Positions 13,689 through 24,371 of a stretch of DNA of 64,000 nt are shown one piece after another. Each line of letters opens with the position of its first letter. The stretch's first letter is position 1. The stretch is from Humulus lupulus (lineage: Eukaryota; Streptophyta; Magnoliopsida; Rosales; Cannabaceae). The translations under genes and the position numbers were made by a program. The stretch lies in the NCBI RefSeq assembly GCF_963169125.1, contig NC_084798.1, forward strand, positions 194,923,481 through 194,987,480, given 5' to 3'. The notes under the pieces are model-generated. The model had not been told where the DNA came from. It worked only from the letters and a program-made list of their open reading frames with translations, and did not search any database.

Positions 13689-14102
13689 ATGGCCGAAGAT
13701 AACGACCAGAGCCAGGACCCTCCACTTGCCCCACAGAATTGGAAGCAGATGTTTGCAGCATGCAAGCCAGACTTTAGAGAACTAAAGAAGAACTCCGAGA
13801 GCTGAGACAGCAGGCTCCTCCTCGGGATGTTGGATTATAGGCCCGATAGGTTGTGGCACTAGTGTCAGCCTAGCGTGTGATGGAGAATAGGTGGGAGTCT
13901 TTGTTTGAGAGGTTCAGAAAGTAGCACCCTCCCACCTATGAGGGCGGTCCAGACCCACTATGGGCAAAGCAGTGGATTAACATGATTTCTTCTATATTGG
14001 ATTTCAGAGGATGGAAGGAAACGAAAGGATGGCTTGTGCCAGTTATATGTTGAGGGATGACACCCACATCTGGTGGGAAGTTGTGTCTCAAAGGAGAGAT
14101 GT
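13689..14102 (+). pseudogene. Gypsy gag fragment
   Basis: Starts with an ATG at 13689 (reading MAEDNDQSQDPPLAPQNWK) and shows a short coiled region, ENRWESLFERFRK, a stop, HPPTYEGGPDP, and DDTHIWWEVVSQRRDV. This is the same order as gag of element H (62690-62930). It is the N-terminal third of a Ty3/gypsy Gag, with in-frame stops and at least one frameshift near 14010. It is cut at 14103 by the LTR of element K. It may belong to the older element whose primer site is at 4991-5003, which would make element P an insertion in that leader. That link is inferred. Confidence 0.65.
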
Positions 14103-16311
14103 TGTAATAACCAAGGTTATCATTTTCTTATATGTTCCTTAAATATGATCTTAGGTTAGATTTAGTTATGACTTGAGTTGTGGAATAAAGATTGCTTTAA
14201 GTTTAAATTATTTAAGTTATGATTTATGACTTTGAAACAATTATAGTTTGGGTAGTTATAATTGTTTTAGCATATGATTAAATTAGTGTATAGTTTTATT
14301 AAGTATTAAATGCACATGTTATTTGATGGATTAAGAAGTGAACATGTGGCATTAAACTGAGTCCAAGTATAGAATTAAAATGAAAACCAATATAGCTTAG
14401 TCTTAGGTTTGAAACAAAAATAGGAAGGATTTGACTCTTTTAAAATTTTAAAGATAGACCAGATTATATCTATTTGAATTAAGTGACTATTTGTTAAGAA
14501 GAGTTAGATAAATGGGGATTTAAAAGATTTTATTTAAGTAGTCAAATAACTAAGTAGAGATAGTAGTGTGATGGTTGAACTAAGAGTAACATAAGTAAAT
14601 GAAGTTTTCGTAACTTAAGGGTACTGTAACTTTGGACCTAGTTATATTATGATTTTTGAAATAACATATATCTACAAAATTTAAAAAATTTAATTAGCCT
14701 TCTAATGGTATAAATATGGCCTAAATTGGACTCCTATAGCTCCAGTTACATTAATTTTACTACAAAGGGGTCCAGGGTTACAAGATATAGGATAGTAGTT
14801 TGGACTTTTACTAAAGTTTGAACCAAATGGAGACTATGTGGCATACTTGGAGATGATGTAGAAAAAATAAGGGATTAAGACTAGGCTGGCCAAAATCATA
14901 TAGTGGATGGAAGGTTTGATTTTTAAAATTTAAGTGGAATAGTGTGGAAAAAATCAAGAAAAGGGAGTTGGGTTTTGAAGCCTGTAAATAGAGACCTACC
15001 CTTCACCATTTTTCTCACTCAAAAGCTCTCAAAAACCTCTCATAATTTTGAAATCCATAGTCCAAAAAGATCTCTCCATTTTACCATAAACACTCTACAT
15101 AGACATAGTTGAAACACTAGTCATTATAGTGCTCGAGATCTTTTTCTTCTATTTTCTTTATTTTTCCTTAAACACCATTTCCTTTTGAAACCCTATTGTT
15201 GCCAAAATATTGAACCCCATCAAGGAAATAAATAGCCAAAATCTACCCAAGTATCTAAAATCTTGGTCTTGTTGTTGGAGATAGACATTAGAGAGAAGAC
15301 TCGGGATTTCATCATTTTGGTTCTAGGTTGAAGGTATGACTTTATGAGGTTTAGAAAATTCTTGAAAGTATAGTTTTATTATAAGGCTTGAATATAAATA
15401 TCTTATGTTGTATTTAAGGCTGAAGGGATGTTTTCTATAGGAAGCAATCTCTTCTCTTTCTTTTTCCTCTCATTTCCACACTCAAGGAGAGAAAATTTTG
15501 GTAGTTTAGTTTATGACCTAGTTTATGTTTTGTATGACCTAATATGTCAGGTACAATAAAGGGGTAAGTGTGGCTGGACCTAAGGTGTCCAATGATGTAT
15601 GGCGGACATTTGTCCAGTAGGCTTAGTTGCCAAACTTGTATTACAGACCTAAGTTGATGTCCGGTAGGCTCGGTTGCCAAACTTGTATGACGGACTTATG
15701 TCCGGGGCTTAATTTCCCCCCATATATAAGGACTTATCATTTTATTATATATGTCTTGTTATTATGACTTATGACTTATGACCTATGATTATGACCTATG
15801 ACCTATGGTTATGACTTTTGACTATGAACTATGATTTAGATTATGCCTTAGGCTATATTATGACCTAGGGTTTTATGATGTTGCATGATTAGTATAAATA
15901 AGTTCTGTTATGACTCTTGTGAAGTTTATGATATGTTTGATTATATGATTATATGACTGACTCTTGTTTCTATTTTCCTTACTGGGCTTGGAAGCTCACC
16001 CCTTATGATGTTGTTGATTCAGGCAATTAAAGATAGAAAGGCTTGTGGCGAGTGAGACCTAGGAGCTTCGTGATGTACTCGTGGGGACCATACAGTCGAG
16101 GAAGATCAAGTGGGCCTATTTTTACTAAAGCATATTTCTTTTAAAGTTTTATTTAATGTTGCTCATTTTAGTATGTTAAAGATAATCATTTTATTTTTGT
16201 AAAACCATGGATCCATTTACTTATTTTAATTTTCATTCAATAAAAGTGCAATGCGTATGTTTATGATCCAACGCTATGTTCTCGATAATTTATGAGAATG
16301 AGGGTGTTACA
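14103..16311 (+). repeat. Element K 5' LTR
   Basis: TGTAATAACC to GGGTGTTACA, 2209 bases. A TATA-like GTAAATAG lies near 14985, a weak donor AAGGTATGA at 15331-15339, and the conserved CTTACTGGGC...GCTCACC...TTCAGG block at 15977-16023. The flanking pentamers (GATGT and AGTGT) do not match well, as expected if the right neighbour is the element's own body. It interrupts a gag fragment. Confidence 0.75.
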
Positions 16312-16312
16312 A

Positions 16313-16326
16313 GTGTTATTAGATAC
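16313..16326 (+). other. Degenerate primer-binding site, element K
   Basis: TGTTATTAGATAC lies where TTGGTATCAAAGC lies in element Q. The leader after it aligns with that of Q (GAA-TTTTCC, ATACACACG, CAAGTAAGTAT in the same order), which is the main reason for the call. Confidence 0.45.
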
Positions 16327-16396
16327 ATGGCTATATTGGTCCTGAACTTTTCCATAAAATACACACGACATCTACAAAGGACTAACTCGCTACCAA

Positions 16397-16460
16397 GTAA
16401 GTATGATTTACGAAATATGTTTGTTATGTGAAATAATGGTTTTTTATGACTCATTTCCAG
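16397..16460 (+). other. Intron-like segment in the K leader
   Basis: Starts GTAAGTATGA and ends TCATTTCCAG, 64 bases, directly before the leader ORF. The same arrangement (GTAAGTATTT to TATGTTTCAG, 68 bases) occurs in element Q at 24226-24293. Splicing is inferred from the consensus sites and their conservation. Confidence 0.5.
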
Positions 16461-16471
16461 AACTTAGCACC

Positions 16472-16884
16472 ATGAACCCTAATGTTACTAGGAAGGTTAA
16501 GGAGATAAGGAGAATCAAAGACCATGAAGATGTATCAGAGTTCGAAAGAGTATTTTTAAGAATAAATCGCATGAAAAAAAGTTTAGTCCTTATGCACTTA
16601 AATTATCATTAGCACAGCCAAGCTTGTAGATATCATGGAATGAGGTTTTGTTTGATCATAGCATACCTATTGTAGATAAGTATGATTCATTTATGGATAG
16701 GTTTGCACGAAATTTTAGAATATTTGAAGATATAATCCTACTAAATGGAGAGATGGGAGAACGAGTTCGTCAATTAGCTGATAACCTTAGGATGGGATTT
16801 CTCCATAATGTATACTTCATATCACGAGTCATTTACTCTCAAGACGATTATGAAGATCTCACTAAGGACATGTTAGAAGAATGA
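16472..16884 (+). pseudogene. Leader ORF between LTR and gag, element K
   Basis: ATG at 16472, 12 bases after the putative splice acceptor. The frame is open to 16612, then a frame change leads to a second open stretch, 16648-16884, followed by more matching sequence after its stop. The end is acidic: DDYEDLTKDMLEE, a stop, then SDVEDY. It matches DDYEQIDDDMLDDRSDVED at the end of the leader ORF of element Q (23753-24219). The N-terminal part is basic (RKVKEIRRIKD). I recognise no domain. Extra ORFs upstream of gag are known in Ogre-type Ty3/gypsy elements; whether this one is related is unknown. No signal peptide or membrane segment is visible. Confidence 0.5.
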
Positions 16885-16889
16885 TCTGA

Positions 16890-17404
16890 TGTGGAGGATT
16901 ATATAAATAAGAACACATCGTTAAAATTTTATGAATTTATCATTAGGTTGTAAATATTTTCTTAATTGAATAAAACATGTTATTTATTTCCTTTTATTTA
17001 TATTGTTAGTAAATGTTAAGAATTTTGGATTCAATTGAAAGTGTAAGGTTTAAATTCCTCTCTTATGGGTTAGCCCATTTGTGAAGGCTCATATGCATTG
17101 CATTATTAGATTAGATCTAATTAAAATGAATAACAATTAATTAGGCAAGGGTTGAAATTCCTGTCTTTTGGTTCCAAGTGGAAGTTAGGGAGCCTTATGA
17201 GTGGGTACGATATACTGAACCCAGCTCTCCTCCATGGAAGATTCAATTGCTAAGGCTCATTTACCCGAGTTGACTTTATTGTAATAGGATAGTTTTAATA
17301 TATAGAAGGACTTAATAGATAGTGGTACAATAGGCTAGGTTATAATTTTTGTTTGTTTGTCTTAGTTCTTATAATTTTCTCTTTCGGGGGAAACAAAAAA
17401 GAAA
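16890..17404 (+). other. Untranslated spacer of element K
   Basis: About 500 AT-rich bases between leader ORF and gag, matching in position the 530-base spacer in element Q. I see no open frame or repeat in it. Confidence 0.4.
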
Positions 17405-18046
17405 ATGGAGCAGGAAATAAGAAGATTTGGGAGACTAAACGAACAAGAAATCAAACAGGAAAGAGAAAAAGGAAGAAGCCGAAGAATGGCTTCATTTAGT
17501 AGAATCCATAATGGAACATATGCTCTTGGGAAATGAGGACCGAATCTCATGCCCCTCAAGCTTACTCAAGAAAGACGCCCGCATCTAGTGGGATATAGTG
17601 AAGCAGACCTGAGATGTCAATGTCATGAGTTGGGAAGAGTTTATCCAAGTATTCCATAAGAAATAATACAGCACTGCGATTCTAGCCACAAGGGTGAATG
17701 AATTCATTGCGTTAACTCAAGGGAATTCAACTATGATGAAATACGCCAGAAAATTCGACCGACTGGCCAAGTTCGCAGTAGACATGGTACCCATTGAGAC
17801 ATTATGACAAAGATTCATAAAAGGGTTGAAGCCAATGATAGCCCGAGACATAAAGTTGGTTCGGGGAATAACCACATAGGCGGAAACGTTGGAAATAGCT
17901 CGGAAGGTTGAGTAGGTGGAGGATAAAATCAGGAAAGAAGGAGCGACCAGGAAGGACACCAAGAAGAGCAATCATGAACAAAACGACCACAAAAGGAAAC
18001 ACAATGGTGGTCATAACCAAAAGGCGGACAAGAAAAGGAAAAATAT
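17405..18046 (+). pseudogene. Element K gag, 3' truncated
   Basis: Starts with an ATG opening MEQEIRRFGRLNEQEI, a coiled-coil-like stretch. Then comes the Gag core: EEAEEWLHLVESIMEHM, LLKKDARI (stop) WDIVKQT, VMSWEEFIQVFHKK (stop) YSTAILATRVNEF, YARKFDRLAKF, FIKGLKP and a lysine-rich tail (HKRKHNGGHNQKADKKRKN). It closely parallels gag of element Q. The part between coiled coil and core is shorter than in Q, so an internal deletion is likely. Several stops fall at codons that are CGA, CAG or TGG-like in relatives. The zinc knuckle and everything after are absent because an LTR fragment begins at 18047. Confidence 0.75.
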
Positions 18047-18762
18047 TGTAGAGTCCAAGAACTTTACTTAGCTAGTTAGATAGTAGTATTATAGTAATTA
18101 TAGTATTATCTTTATGACTGTGGATTTTTGGTTCAGACCGGGATTTAATTAGACACTCATAGTAGTACTTGTAGATTTTCTAAGTTTAACCTATAGTTTA
18201 AGAATATTAATTTTAACCTAAGGTTTGATTAATATGATTGATATTGAGGATAATATTTATTATACTATAAGGTTTAGATAAGAACCAATAGGATTTTAAG
18301 CACATGTTATGTATGGGTGATTAATGATTAAGTATTTTGAGGATTAAATTTATTAAAGGTAAAGTTTGAATACTCTAAGGTCAGTCAGCAGCTTTGAAAA
18401 CGTTTAAGGGCTTAGTCAAGGCTGTTTACTGAATTCAAATTAAGCTAAAAATGTGTAATTTCGTGTTTAAATAATCAGCGTATGCCGATATATCGCAGCT
18501 ATAGGGGGCGATATATCACAGTACGAGGATACGAAAAACCCGAAACGATGCACATTTGCCTCGGGCATACTGGCCCAGGCGATATATCGCCCCTCTCAGC
18601 ATATTTTGAAACTTTTTGAAATCATTTTCCATTCAACCCTTCAACCTCTTGATAAGTCCAACATCTTTTTGAACGAGTCTTCAGCCTCTGCTGAACGATA
18701 ATTCAAATTATTTTCACTTAAAAAGCCATTATTTTTATTCAAGTTAAATGAAGATCTCTTCA
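18047..18762 (+). repeat. Inverted family-A LTR fragment
   Basis: First 716 bases of a family-A LTR on the plus strand, TGTAGAGTCC to about AAGATCTCTTCA. It is nearly identical to the reverse complement of 362-1095, but one of the four palindromes is missing (about 20 bases deleted near 18590). It ends abruptly against the tail of the minus-strand pol of element Q. It is therefore inverted relative to the LTR of Q at 24372-26273. Confidence 0.85.
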
Positions 18763-20389
18763 CTTCTATGGTATCGTACTTGAGGACGTGAGATGGGTCT
18801 GACACATACTTGCGTAACATCGAGATGTGGAAGACGTTGTGACTATCGGCTAGTGCTGGCGGTAGGGCTAGTCTATAAGCTACTGGTCCCACTTTGTCCA
18901 ATATCTCAAAAGGACCTATAAATCGGGGACTAAGTTTGTCTTTCTTCCCGAACCGCTTGACACCTTTCATAGGAGATATCTTCAGGAAGACTTGATCTCC
19001 AACTTGGAACTCCACATCGCGTCGCTTGGTATCCGCATAGCTTTTCTGTCGGCTTTGAGCAGCAAGCATACGCTGTCAAATAAGCGCTACTGCTTCTTGA
19101 GCTTGTCTAACAGCTTCAGGCCCTAGAAGCTGCCTTTCTCCTACCTCGTCCCAGTGCAACGGTGATCGACACCTTCTTCCATATAGCAACTCATAAGGTG
19201 CCATCCCGATCGTCGACTGGTAGCTGTTGTTGTATGAGAATTCGATCAGCGGTAAGTATTTGTTCCACGATCCTCCGAAATCAAGTATACACGCTCGTAG
19301 TATATCCTCTAAGATTTGAATCGTACGCTCGGACTGCCCATCTGTCTAAGGATGGAAAGTTGTACTAAGACTTAACTTAGTACCTATGGCTTGCTGTAAG
19401 CTTCCCCAAAATCTTGACGTAAACACTGATCCTCTATCTGACACTATCGTCTTGGGGATTCCATGCAATCGTACAATCTCTTGGATGTAGATGTCTGCAT
19501 ATTGGTCTGCCGTGTATGAAATCTTAACAGGCAGGAAATGAGCCAACTTTGTTAGTCTATCTATTACTATCCCATCGGAATCATGCTGCTTATTCGTCTT
19601 TGGCAGACCCGTCACGAAGTCCATGGCTATATCGTCCCACTTCCATTCCGGTATGCTAAGCGGTTGCAATAAGCCTGCAGGGCACTGATGCTCCGCTTTC
19701 ACTTGCTGGCATACCAAACACTTAGATACATACTCCGCTATGTCCTTCTTCATCCCTGGCCACCAATATATTACCTTGATGTCATGAGTCATCTTGGTAG
19801 ACCCTGGATGAACTGAGTATGGGGTGCTGTGCGCTTCTTCTAGGATCGTCTTCTTAATACTCTGATTGTCTGGCACGCATACCCGATCCTTATATCTCAA
19901 TAAACCTTGACTGGATATTGAGAAATCTGTAGTCTTGCCTTCTCTGACTACATCCATGTGTGCTGCTAGCGAGTCATCATGTCCCTGACCAATTCGTATG
20001 TCCTCTAGCAGATTCAATTCGATAGACAAGTTAGCCAGCTTGCCTACAACTACTTCTATTCCGGCACTGATAAGCTCCTGCTGTAACGGCCTTTCTATTC
20101 CGGATAAGGCTGCTAAATTCCCATAGCTTTTCCGGCTAAGTGCATCGGCAACTACATTCGCTTTCCCTGGGTGGTATAGGATTTCGCAGTCGTAATCCTT
20201 TACTAACTCTAACCACCTGCGCTGCCTCATGTTGAGCTCCTTCTGCGTAAAGAAGTATTTTAAGCTTTTGCGGTCAGTATAAATCTCGCACCGTTCTCCG
20301 TAAAGATAATGGCGCCAGATTTTTAATGCAAAGACCACCGCTGCCAACTCCATATCATGAGTTGGATAGCGCTGCTCGTATTCCTTTAG
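18763..20389 (-). pseudogene. Element Q RNase H end, integrase and tail
   Basis: Same frame throughout, broken by stops after the RNase H start (TAA at 20390), after LSTTFHP (CAG to TAG at about 19343) and before QRMLAAQ (CGA to TGA at about 19070). RNase [33 protein letters not shown], so the catalytic acidic residues are present. Integrase: zinc-binding HPGSTK...WWPGMKKDI...CLVCQQVK, then the first aspartate in [13 protein letters not shown], the second in [11 protein letters not shown], and the glutamate in TDGQSERTIQ after the stop. The tail has GDQVFLKISPMKGVKRFGKK, KLSPRFIGPFEIL and VFHISMLRKYVSDPSHVLKY, then runs out of frame-homologous sequence at VK. The chromodomain-like end is absent. 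The frame then continues 40 codons into inverted LTR sequence. Confidence 0.9.
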
Positions 20390-21402
20390 TTATTGTGAGG
20401 CGTAGGCTATCACCTTGTCGTTTTGCATCAGCACGCATCCCAATCCTAGCTTTGATGCATCACAGTAGACAACGAACTTGTCGTTGGGTGTTGGGACACT
20501 AAGTACTGGTGTTGAGCAAAGCTTATCCTTAAGCAACTGGAAGCTTTCCTCACACTTATCATTCCAGTTAAAATTTTGTTGCTTCCAGGTCAGGTTGGTA
20601 AGTGGAGTGGCTATCTTAGAAAAGCCCTCTACAAACTTTCTATAATAACCTGCTAGCCCTAAGAAGCTTCTTACTTCTGACGCGTTCTTTGGCCTAGGCC
20701 AATCCTTCACGGCCTCTACCTTCGATGGATCTACTGCAACTCCGTCTTTTGATATGATGTGCCCGAGGAACGCCACTTGCAAAAGCCAAAATTCGCATTT
20801 CTTGAACTTGGCGTAGAGTTTATGCTCCTTCAATCGCGTCAAAATCAACCTTAAGTGTTTTTCGTGCTCTACTTCGTCCTTGGAGTAAATTAAAATGTCG
20901 TCGATGAACACAACGACGAATTTATCCAAGTAGTCTTTGAAGACCCTATTCATTAAGTCCATAAACGCGGCTGGTGCGTTAGTAAGACCAAAAGACATAA
21001 CAAGAACTCGTAATGTCCATAACGAGTCCTAAAGGCTGTCTTAGGAATATCTTCTCCCTTTACCTTGAGCTGATGATACCCGGACCGTAAATAGATCTTA
21101 GAAAATACAGTCGCGCCTCGGAGTTGATCGAACAAATCGTCAATCCGAGGTAGCGGGTACTTATTCTTAATCGTTACTTTGTTCAGCTCACGGTAGTCTA
21201 TGCACATTCGCATACTTCCGTCCTTCTTTTTCACGAATAGTACCGGAGCTCCCCATGGTGAATGGCTTGGCCTAATGAAACCCAAGTCTAGGAGTTCTTG
21301 TAGCTGCGTCTTTAACTCCTTGAGTTCCATAGGTGCCATCCGATATGGTGCCTTAGAGATAGGCTCGGTGCTTGGTACAAATTCTATCGTGAAGTCTATT
21401 TC
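20390..21402 (-). pseudogene. Element Q reverse transcriptase and RNase H start
   Basis: Begins after an in-frame TGA (CGA in relatives) that separates it from gag-protease. [52 protein letters not shown], a one-base deletion near 20998, then [47 protein letters not shown] and [19 protein letters not shown]. RNase H starts with [17 protein letters not shown]. The aspartate of the usual FSKIDLRSGYHQ is a tyrosine here, so this copy lacks a catalytic residue even apart from the frame breaks. The second and third aspartates, in IDD, are present. In life it copied the element RNA into DNA in cytoplasmic particles. Confidence 0.92.
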
Positions 21403-23223
21403 TCAAGTTGGCGGCAATCCTGGCAAGTCATCAGGAAAAACTTCTGGAAATTCTTGTATAACCCGAACATCTCCAACTTTAAGTGATGTCTCCTTCTCCA
21501 CATTCATGATGTTGGCTAAGAACGCTTGGCATCCTTTTTCCATTATTCTCTGAGCTTTGAGAGATGACACTAACGGGGTGCATAGTCCTGAAGCTTGTCC
21601 CATGAAGCACAGTTTCTGGCCGTCAGGTGTTTCGAATGTCACCTTCTTGCGTTTGCAGTCAATCGTTGCGCCATGCCGTGCTAGCCAATCCATTCCTAGT
21701 ATGACGTCGAAGTCTTTGATTACCAGTTCTATCAGGTCTCCTTCTAGTTCCTTGTCCTCAATCTTGATTGGTACGCCTCGTACAATTCGTGATGATAGAA
21801 CTACTTTGCCCGAAGGCAACTCGGTTACAAACCTAGTTCTAAATCTTTCACTAGGTTTGTCTAGTTTATCTATCATTCCTAACGAAATATATGAATGAGT
21901 GGCACCTGAATCAAATAATACATGACATAAATTATTTAGGATGGAAACCTGACCTGTGACCACCTTGTTGCTAGCATCCGCCTCTCCTTGGGTTAAAGCA
22001 AAAACCCGAGCAGGAACCATCTTTTCGTCCTTCTTTCCTTGTGGCTTTTGCTGAGGACACTCTTTCTTACGATGCCCTTCTTGACCACAGTTGAAACACT
22101 CCTTAGTGTTGGCGCGACATTCTCCAGGATGCTTCTTCTGACATTTGGCACATGGCGGGTATTCCACGTAGCCCGACTTATTTCCCCCATTATTTGGTCG
22201 TGCCCTTTTATTGTTGTCAGATTGCTTGTTGTCAGGATGCCTTCTCTTCTCTCCGTTACCGTTGTTGTTGGACTGATTGTTGCCGCTAGAATAATTGTTG
22301 TTCCGACTTGCCTGAGGTTGGCTCTGCTGTCTGGGTTCAGGCTTACTGGCTTCTTCTTTGCTTACGTTGACCTGCAACCTTTCTACTTCGATTGTCGTCT
22401 CAAGAACATCGGCATATGAAGTGTTTCCCGGGTTCGCTAGTTTAACCCCCATCTCGATCTTCGGTCGGAGTCCTCTCACGAATTTGTTCACCCTCAGATA
22501 ATCAGTTGGAACTAACTTTGCTGTGAACTTTGCTAAGCGGTCGAACTGACGAGCATATTCTGCCACTGTTAAATTCCCTTGCTTCAGGTTGGTGAACTCC
22601 TCAACTCTCGTAGCAAGTACCGCTGAATTGTAGTACTTCTTGTGGAAGAGCTCCACAAATCGGGTCCATGTCATGGTGGCAGCATCATGGGATTGCTGGA
22701 CCAAGTCCCACCATATCCTGGCATCCTTCTTGAGCAAGGACGAGACGCAGGATATGCGATCCGCATTACTGAGATTCATGTGGGCTAGGATCGGCTCCAC
22801 ATTCCTTAGCCATTCTTCTGCTTCAAAGGGGTCCGTAGTCCCTTCGAAGTTCGGAGCGTGCTGCTTGCGGAACCTCTCATACACTGGCTCCATGTGTTGT
22901 ACTGGGTACGGCGCGTAATTCGTCATAGGCCATCCCCCATACAAACTAACTTGCTGGGGTGCTAGGGCCATTTGCTGTGGCTGTTGTTGTTGCTGTGGCG
23001 GAGGCTGAGGCTGAGATTGAGCCTGTTGGCATTGTTGCTGCAGAAGTTTCTCGACTTGCTGTTGTAGTCTGGCAATCTCTGCAGTGTTGTCAGCTGGCTG
23101 TGCCGGCACATTGCGGCGAGCAGTAGCACGCACTCCCCTTCAGCGAACTGTAGGGACCGCATTGGTCGCTGGAACATCGTTAGAGGCGTTTCCGTTGGTG
23201 CGTGCAGATCTTCGGAGGGACAT
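21403..23223 (-). pseudogene. Element Q gag and protease
   Basis: The likely start is the ATG at 23223 (MSLRRSARTNGNAS), with one in-frame TGA 27 codons on; the open part runs from there to 21403. Order: a glutamine-rich, coiled N-terminus (LQQQVEKLLQQQ); Gag core with HAPNFEGTTDPFEAEEWLRN, LLKKDARIWWDLV, FVELFHKKYYNSAVLATR, YARQFDRLAKFTAKLVP and FVRGLRPKIEMGVKL; an asparagine-rich linker; one CCHC zinc knuckle, CFNCGQEGHRKKEC; protease with FDSGATHSYIS; and the post-protease segment DVILGMDWLARHGATIDC. It ends at EFPEVFPDDLPGLPPT and a stop where RT should follow in frame. Gag forms the particle and binds RNA; the protease cuts the polyprotein. About 600 residues, usual for the family. Confidence 0.92.
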
Positions 23224-23752
23224 CGTAGCAGAGTTCTAACAGTTGAAAGAAACATGTTAGAACTTTTCCTAATAGGCTCTAAGGCAAAACTTATTCTAAA
23301 ACAAAAATATCTCAGACCTATTTATTATGACTTCTTATGAAAAAAAATATATATTAGTCTTTATTAGTTAGAGTGGGTTTCTATACTTAGAAAAAAAATA
23401 AGTCATCTTTATTTTCTAAGTGTGTTTCTAATCATCCTATATGACTTAATTCTCAGGCTCGAAACTTATCTTTGTTCCAAAGTTAACCATATTGAGGGAG
23501 GGCTGGGATCAGTAAAATCGTTCCCACTACTATGGCCCCCCTAACTCTCAATAAGGAAACCAGGTTCATTGATTTGTATCCACCCTCACCGAACTCAGTC
23601 ATTATTCATTTTATTTAGTATTTATTAGGATTGCAAAAATAAAATCAAACTCACACATGATATTCAAATAGCATGTTATTCATTTGGAAAAGATTTTTCA
23701 CTTATTACAATCATAACATAAAAAGTAAATAAAACAAATAAAAACTACTAAT
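23224..23752 (-). other. Spacer between leader ORF and gag, element Q
   Basis: AT-rich, no long frame. Just before gag it contains TTTCTTTCAACTGTTAG (ending at 23236), which resembles a splice acceptor, 13 bases before the gag ATG. Possible donors GGTGAGGG (near 23583) and GTGAGTTT (near 23650) lie upstream. Splicing here is a guess. Confidence 0.35.
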
Positions 23753-24219
23753 CTAAAAATCGGGATCTTCTACATCCGATCTGTCATCTAGCATATCATC
23801 ATCTATTTGTTCATAATCATCATTTTCATGAGCATCAAAACGTCCTATAGGAAGGTTGGTGAGAATCCTATGTTTTTGCTCATTTGTGAACTGAAACTCA
23901 AATTTTGCGGTGAACCTAACTAAGAGGAAATAGTATCTCATCGCTAATGGTAATTCATCCTCCTCATGCATCTCTTCCCATATTTCTTCTAAAGCTGCTA
24001 TTACAGGATGGAAATCTTTAAATAGCCTAATCACTAGTACATATTGTTCTGTTGATCTTAGCATTATTTTCTTAGCCTCTTGAAGGCACCTATCTCTTGG
24101 TGAAACAAAAGCAACCTTCGAGTGATCCTTTCTAGGGCTCCTACGGTGTTTCTTGGCTCCCTTATTCTTTTTAAGGCCTTAATGGCTCGGATATCTTGGT
24201 AGGTTAAAGTTCTGTTCAT
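23753..24219 (-). pseudogene. Leader ORF between LTR and gag, element Q
   Basis: ATG at 24219, seven bases after a CAG acceptor-like site. A basic N-terminal part (MNRTLTYQDIRAIKALKRI) is open to about 24065, where a one-base shift moves to the frame that ends at 23753. The second part has FHPVIAALEEIWEEMHEEDE, a hydrophobic/aromatic stretch and a strongly acidic end, DDYEQIDDDMLDDRSDVED. About 155 codons in all. The acidic end is shared with the ORF at 16472-16884 of element K, on the other strand. I recognise no known domain. It is not part of Gag, which starts 530 bases further on. A role in RNA handling or host interaction would be speculation. Confidence 0.55.
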
Positions 24220-24225
24220 TCTTAA

Positions 24226-24293
24226 CTGAAACATAAACACTAGAGTTGTTAGCTATACACATAGGCAAATTAACTTGTAACTTAAATACTTAC
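24226..24293 (-). other. Intron-like segment in the Q leader
   Basis: On the minus strand it runs from GTAAGTATTT to TTTATGTTTCAG, 68 bases, between primer site and leader ORF. It matches 16397-16460 in element K in position and in both ends. Confidence 0.5.
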
Positions 24294-24357
24294 TCGGCGG
24301 TCAGATTCGGAGCTTTGAGCGTGTGTATCGAGGAGAACTTCATGCGAAGGAACCGTT

Positions 24358-24370
24358 GCTTTGATACCAA
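24358..24370 (-). other. Primer-binding site, element Q
   Basis: TTGGTATCAAAGC on the minus strand, one base after the LTR; one mismatch to the initiator methionine tRNA complement TGGTATCAGAGC. Confidence 0.85.
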
Positions 24371-24371
24371 C

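Noticed and set aside
21200..22419. Several plus-strand frames of 92-126 codons opposite gag-protease of element Q
   Set aside because: They are antisense shadows of a well-defined minus-strand coding region and have no motif of their own.
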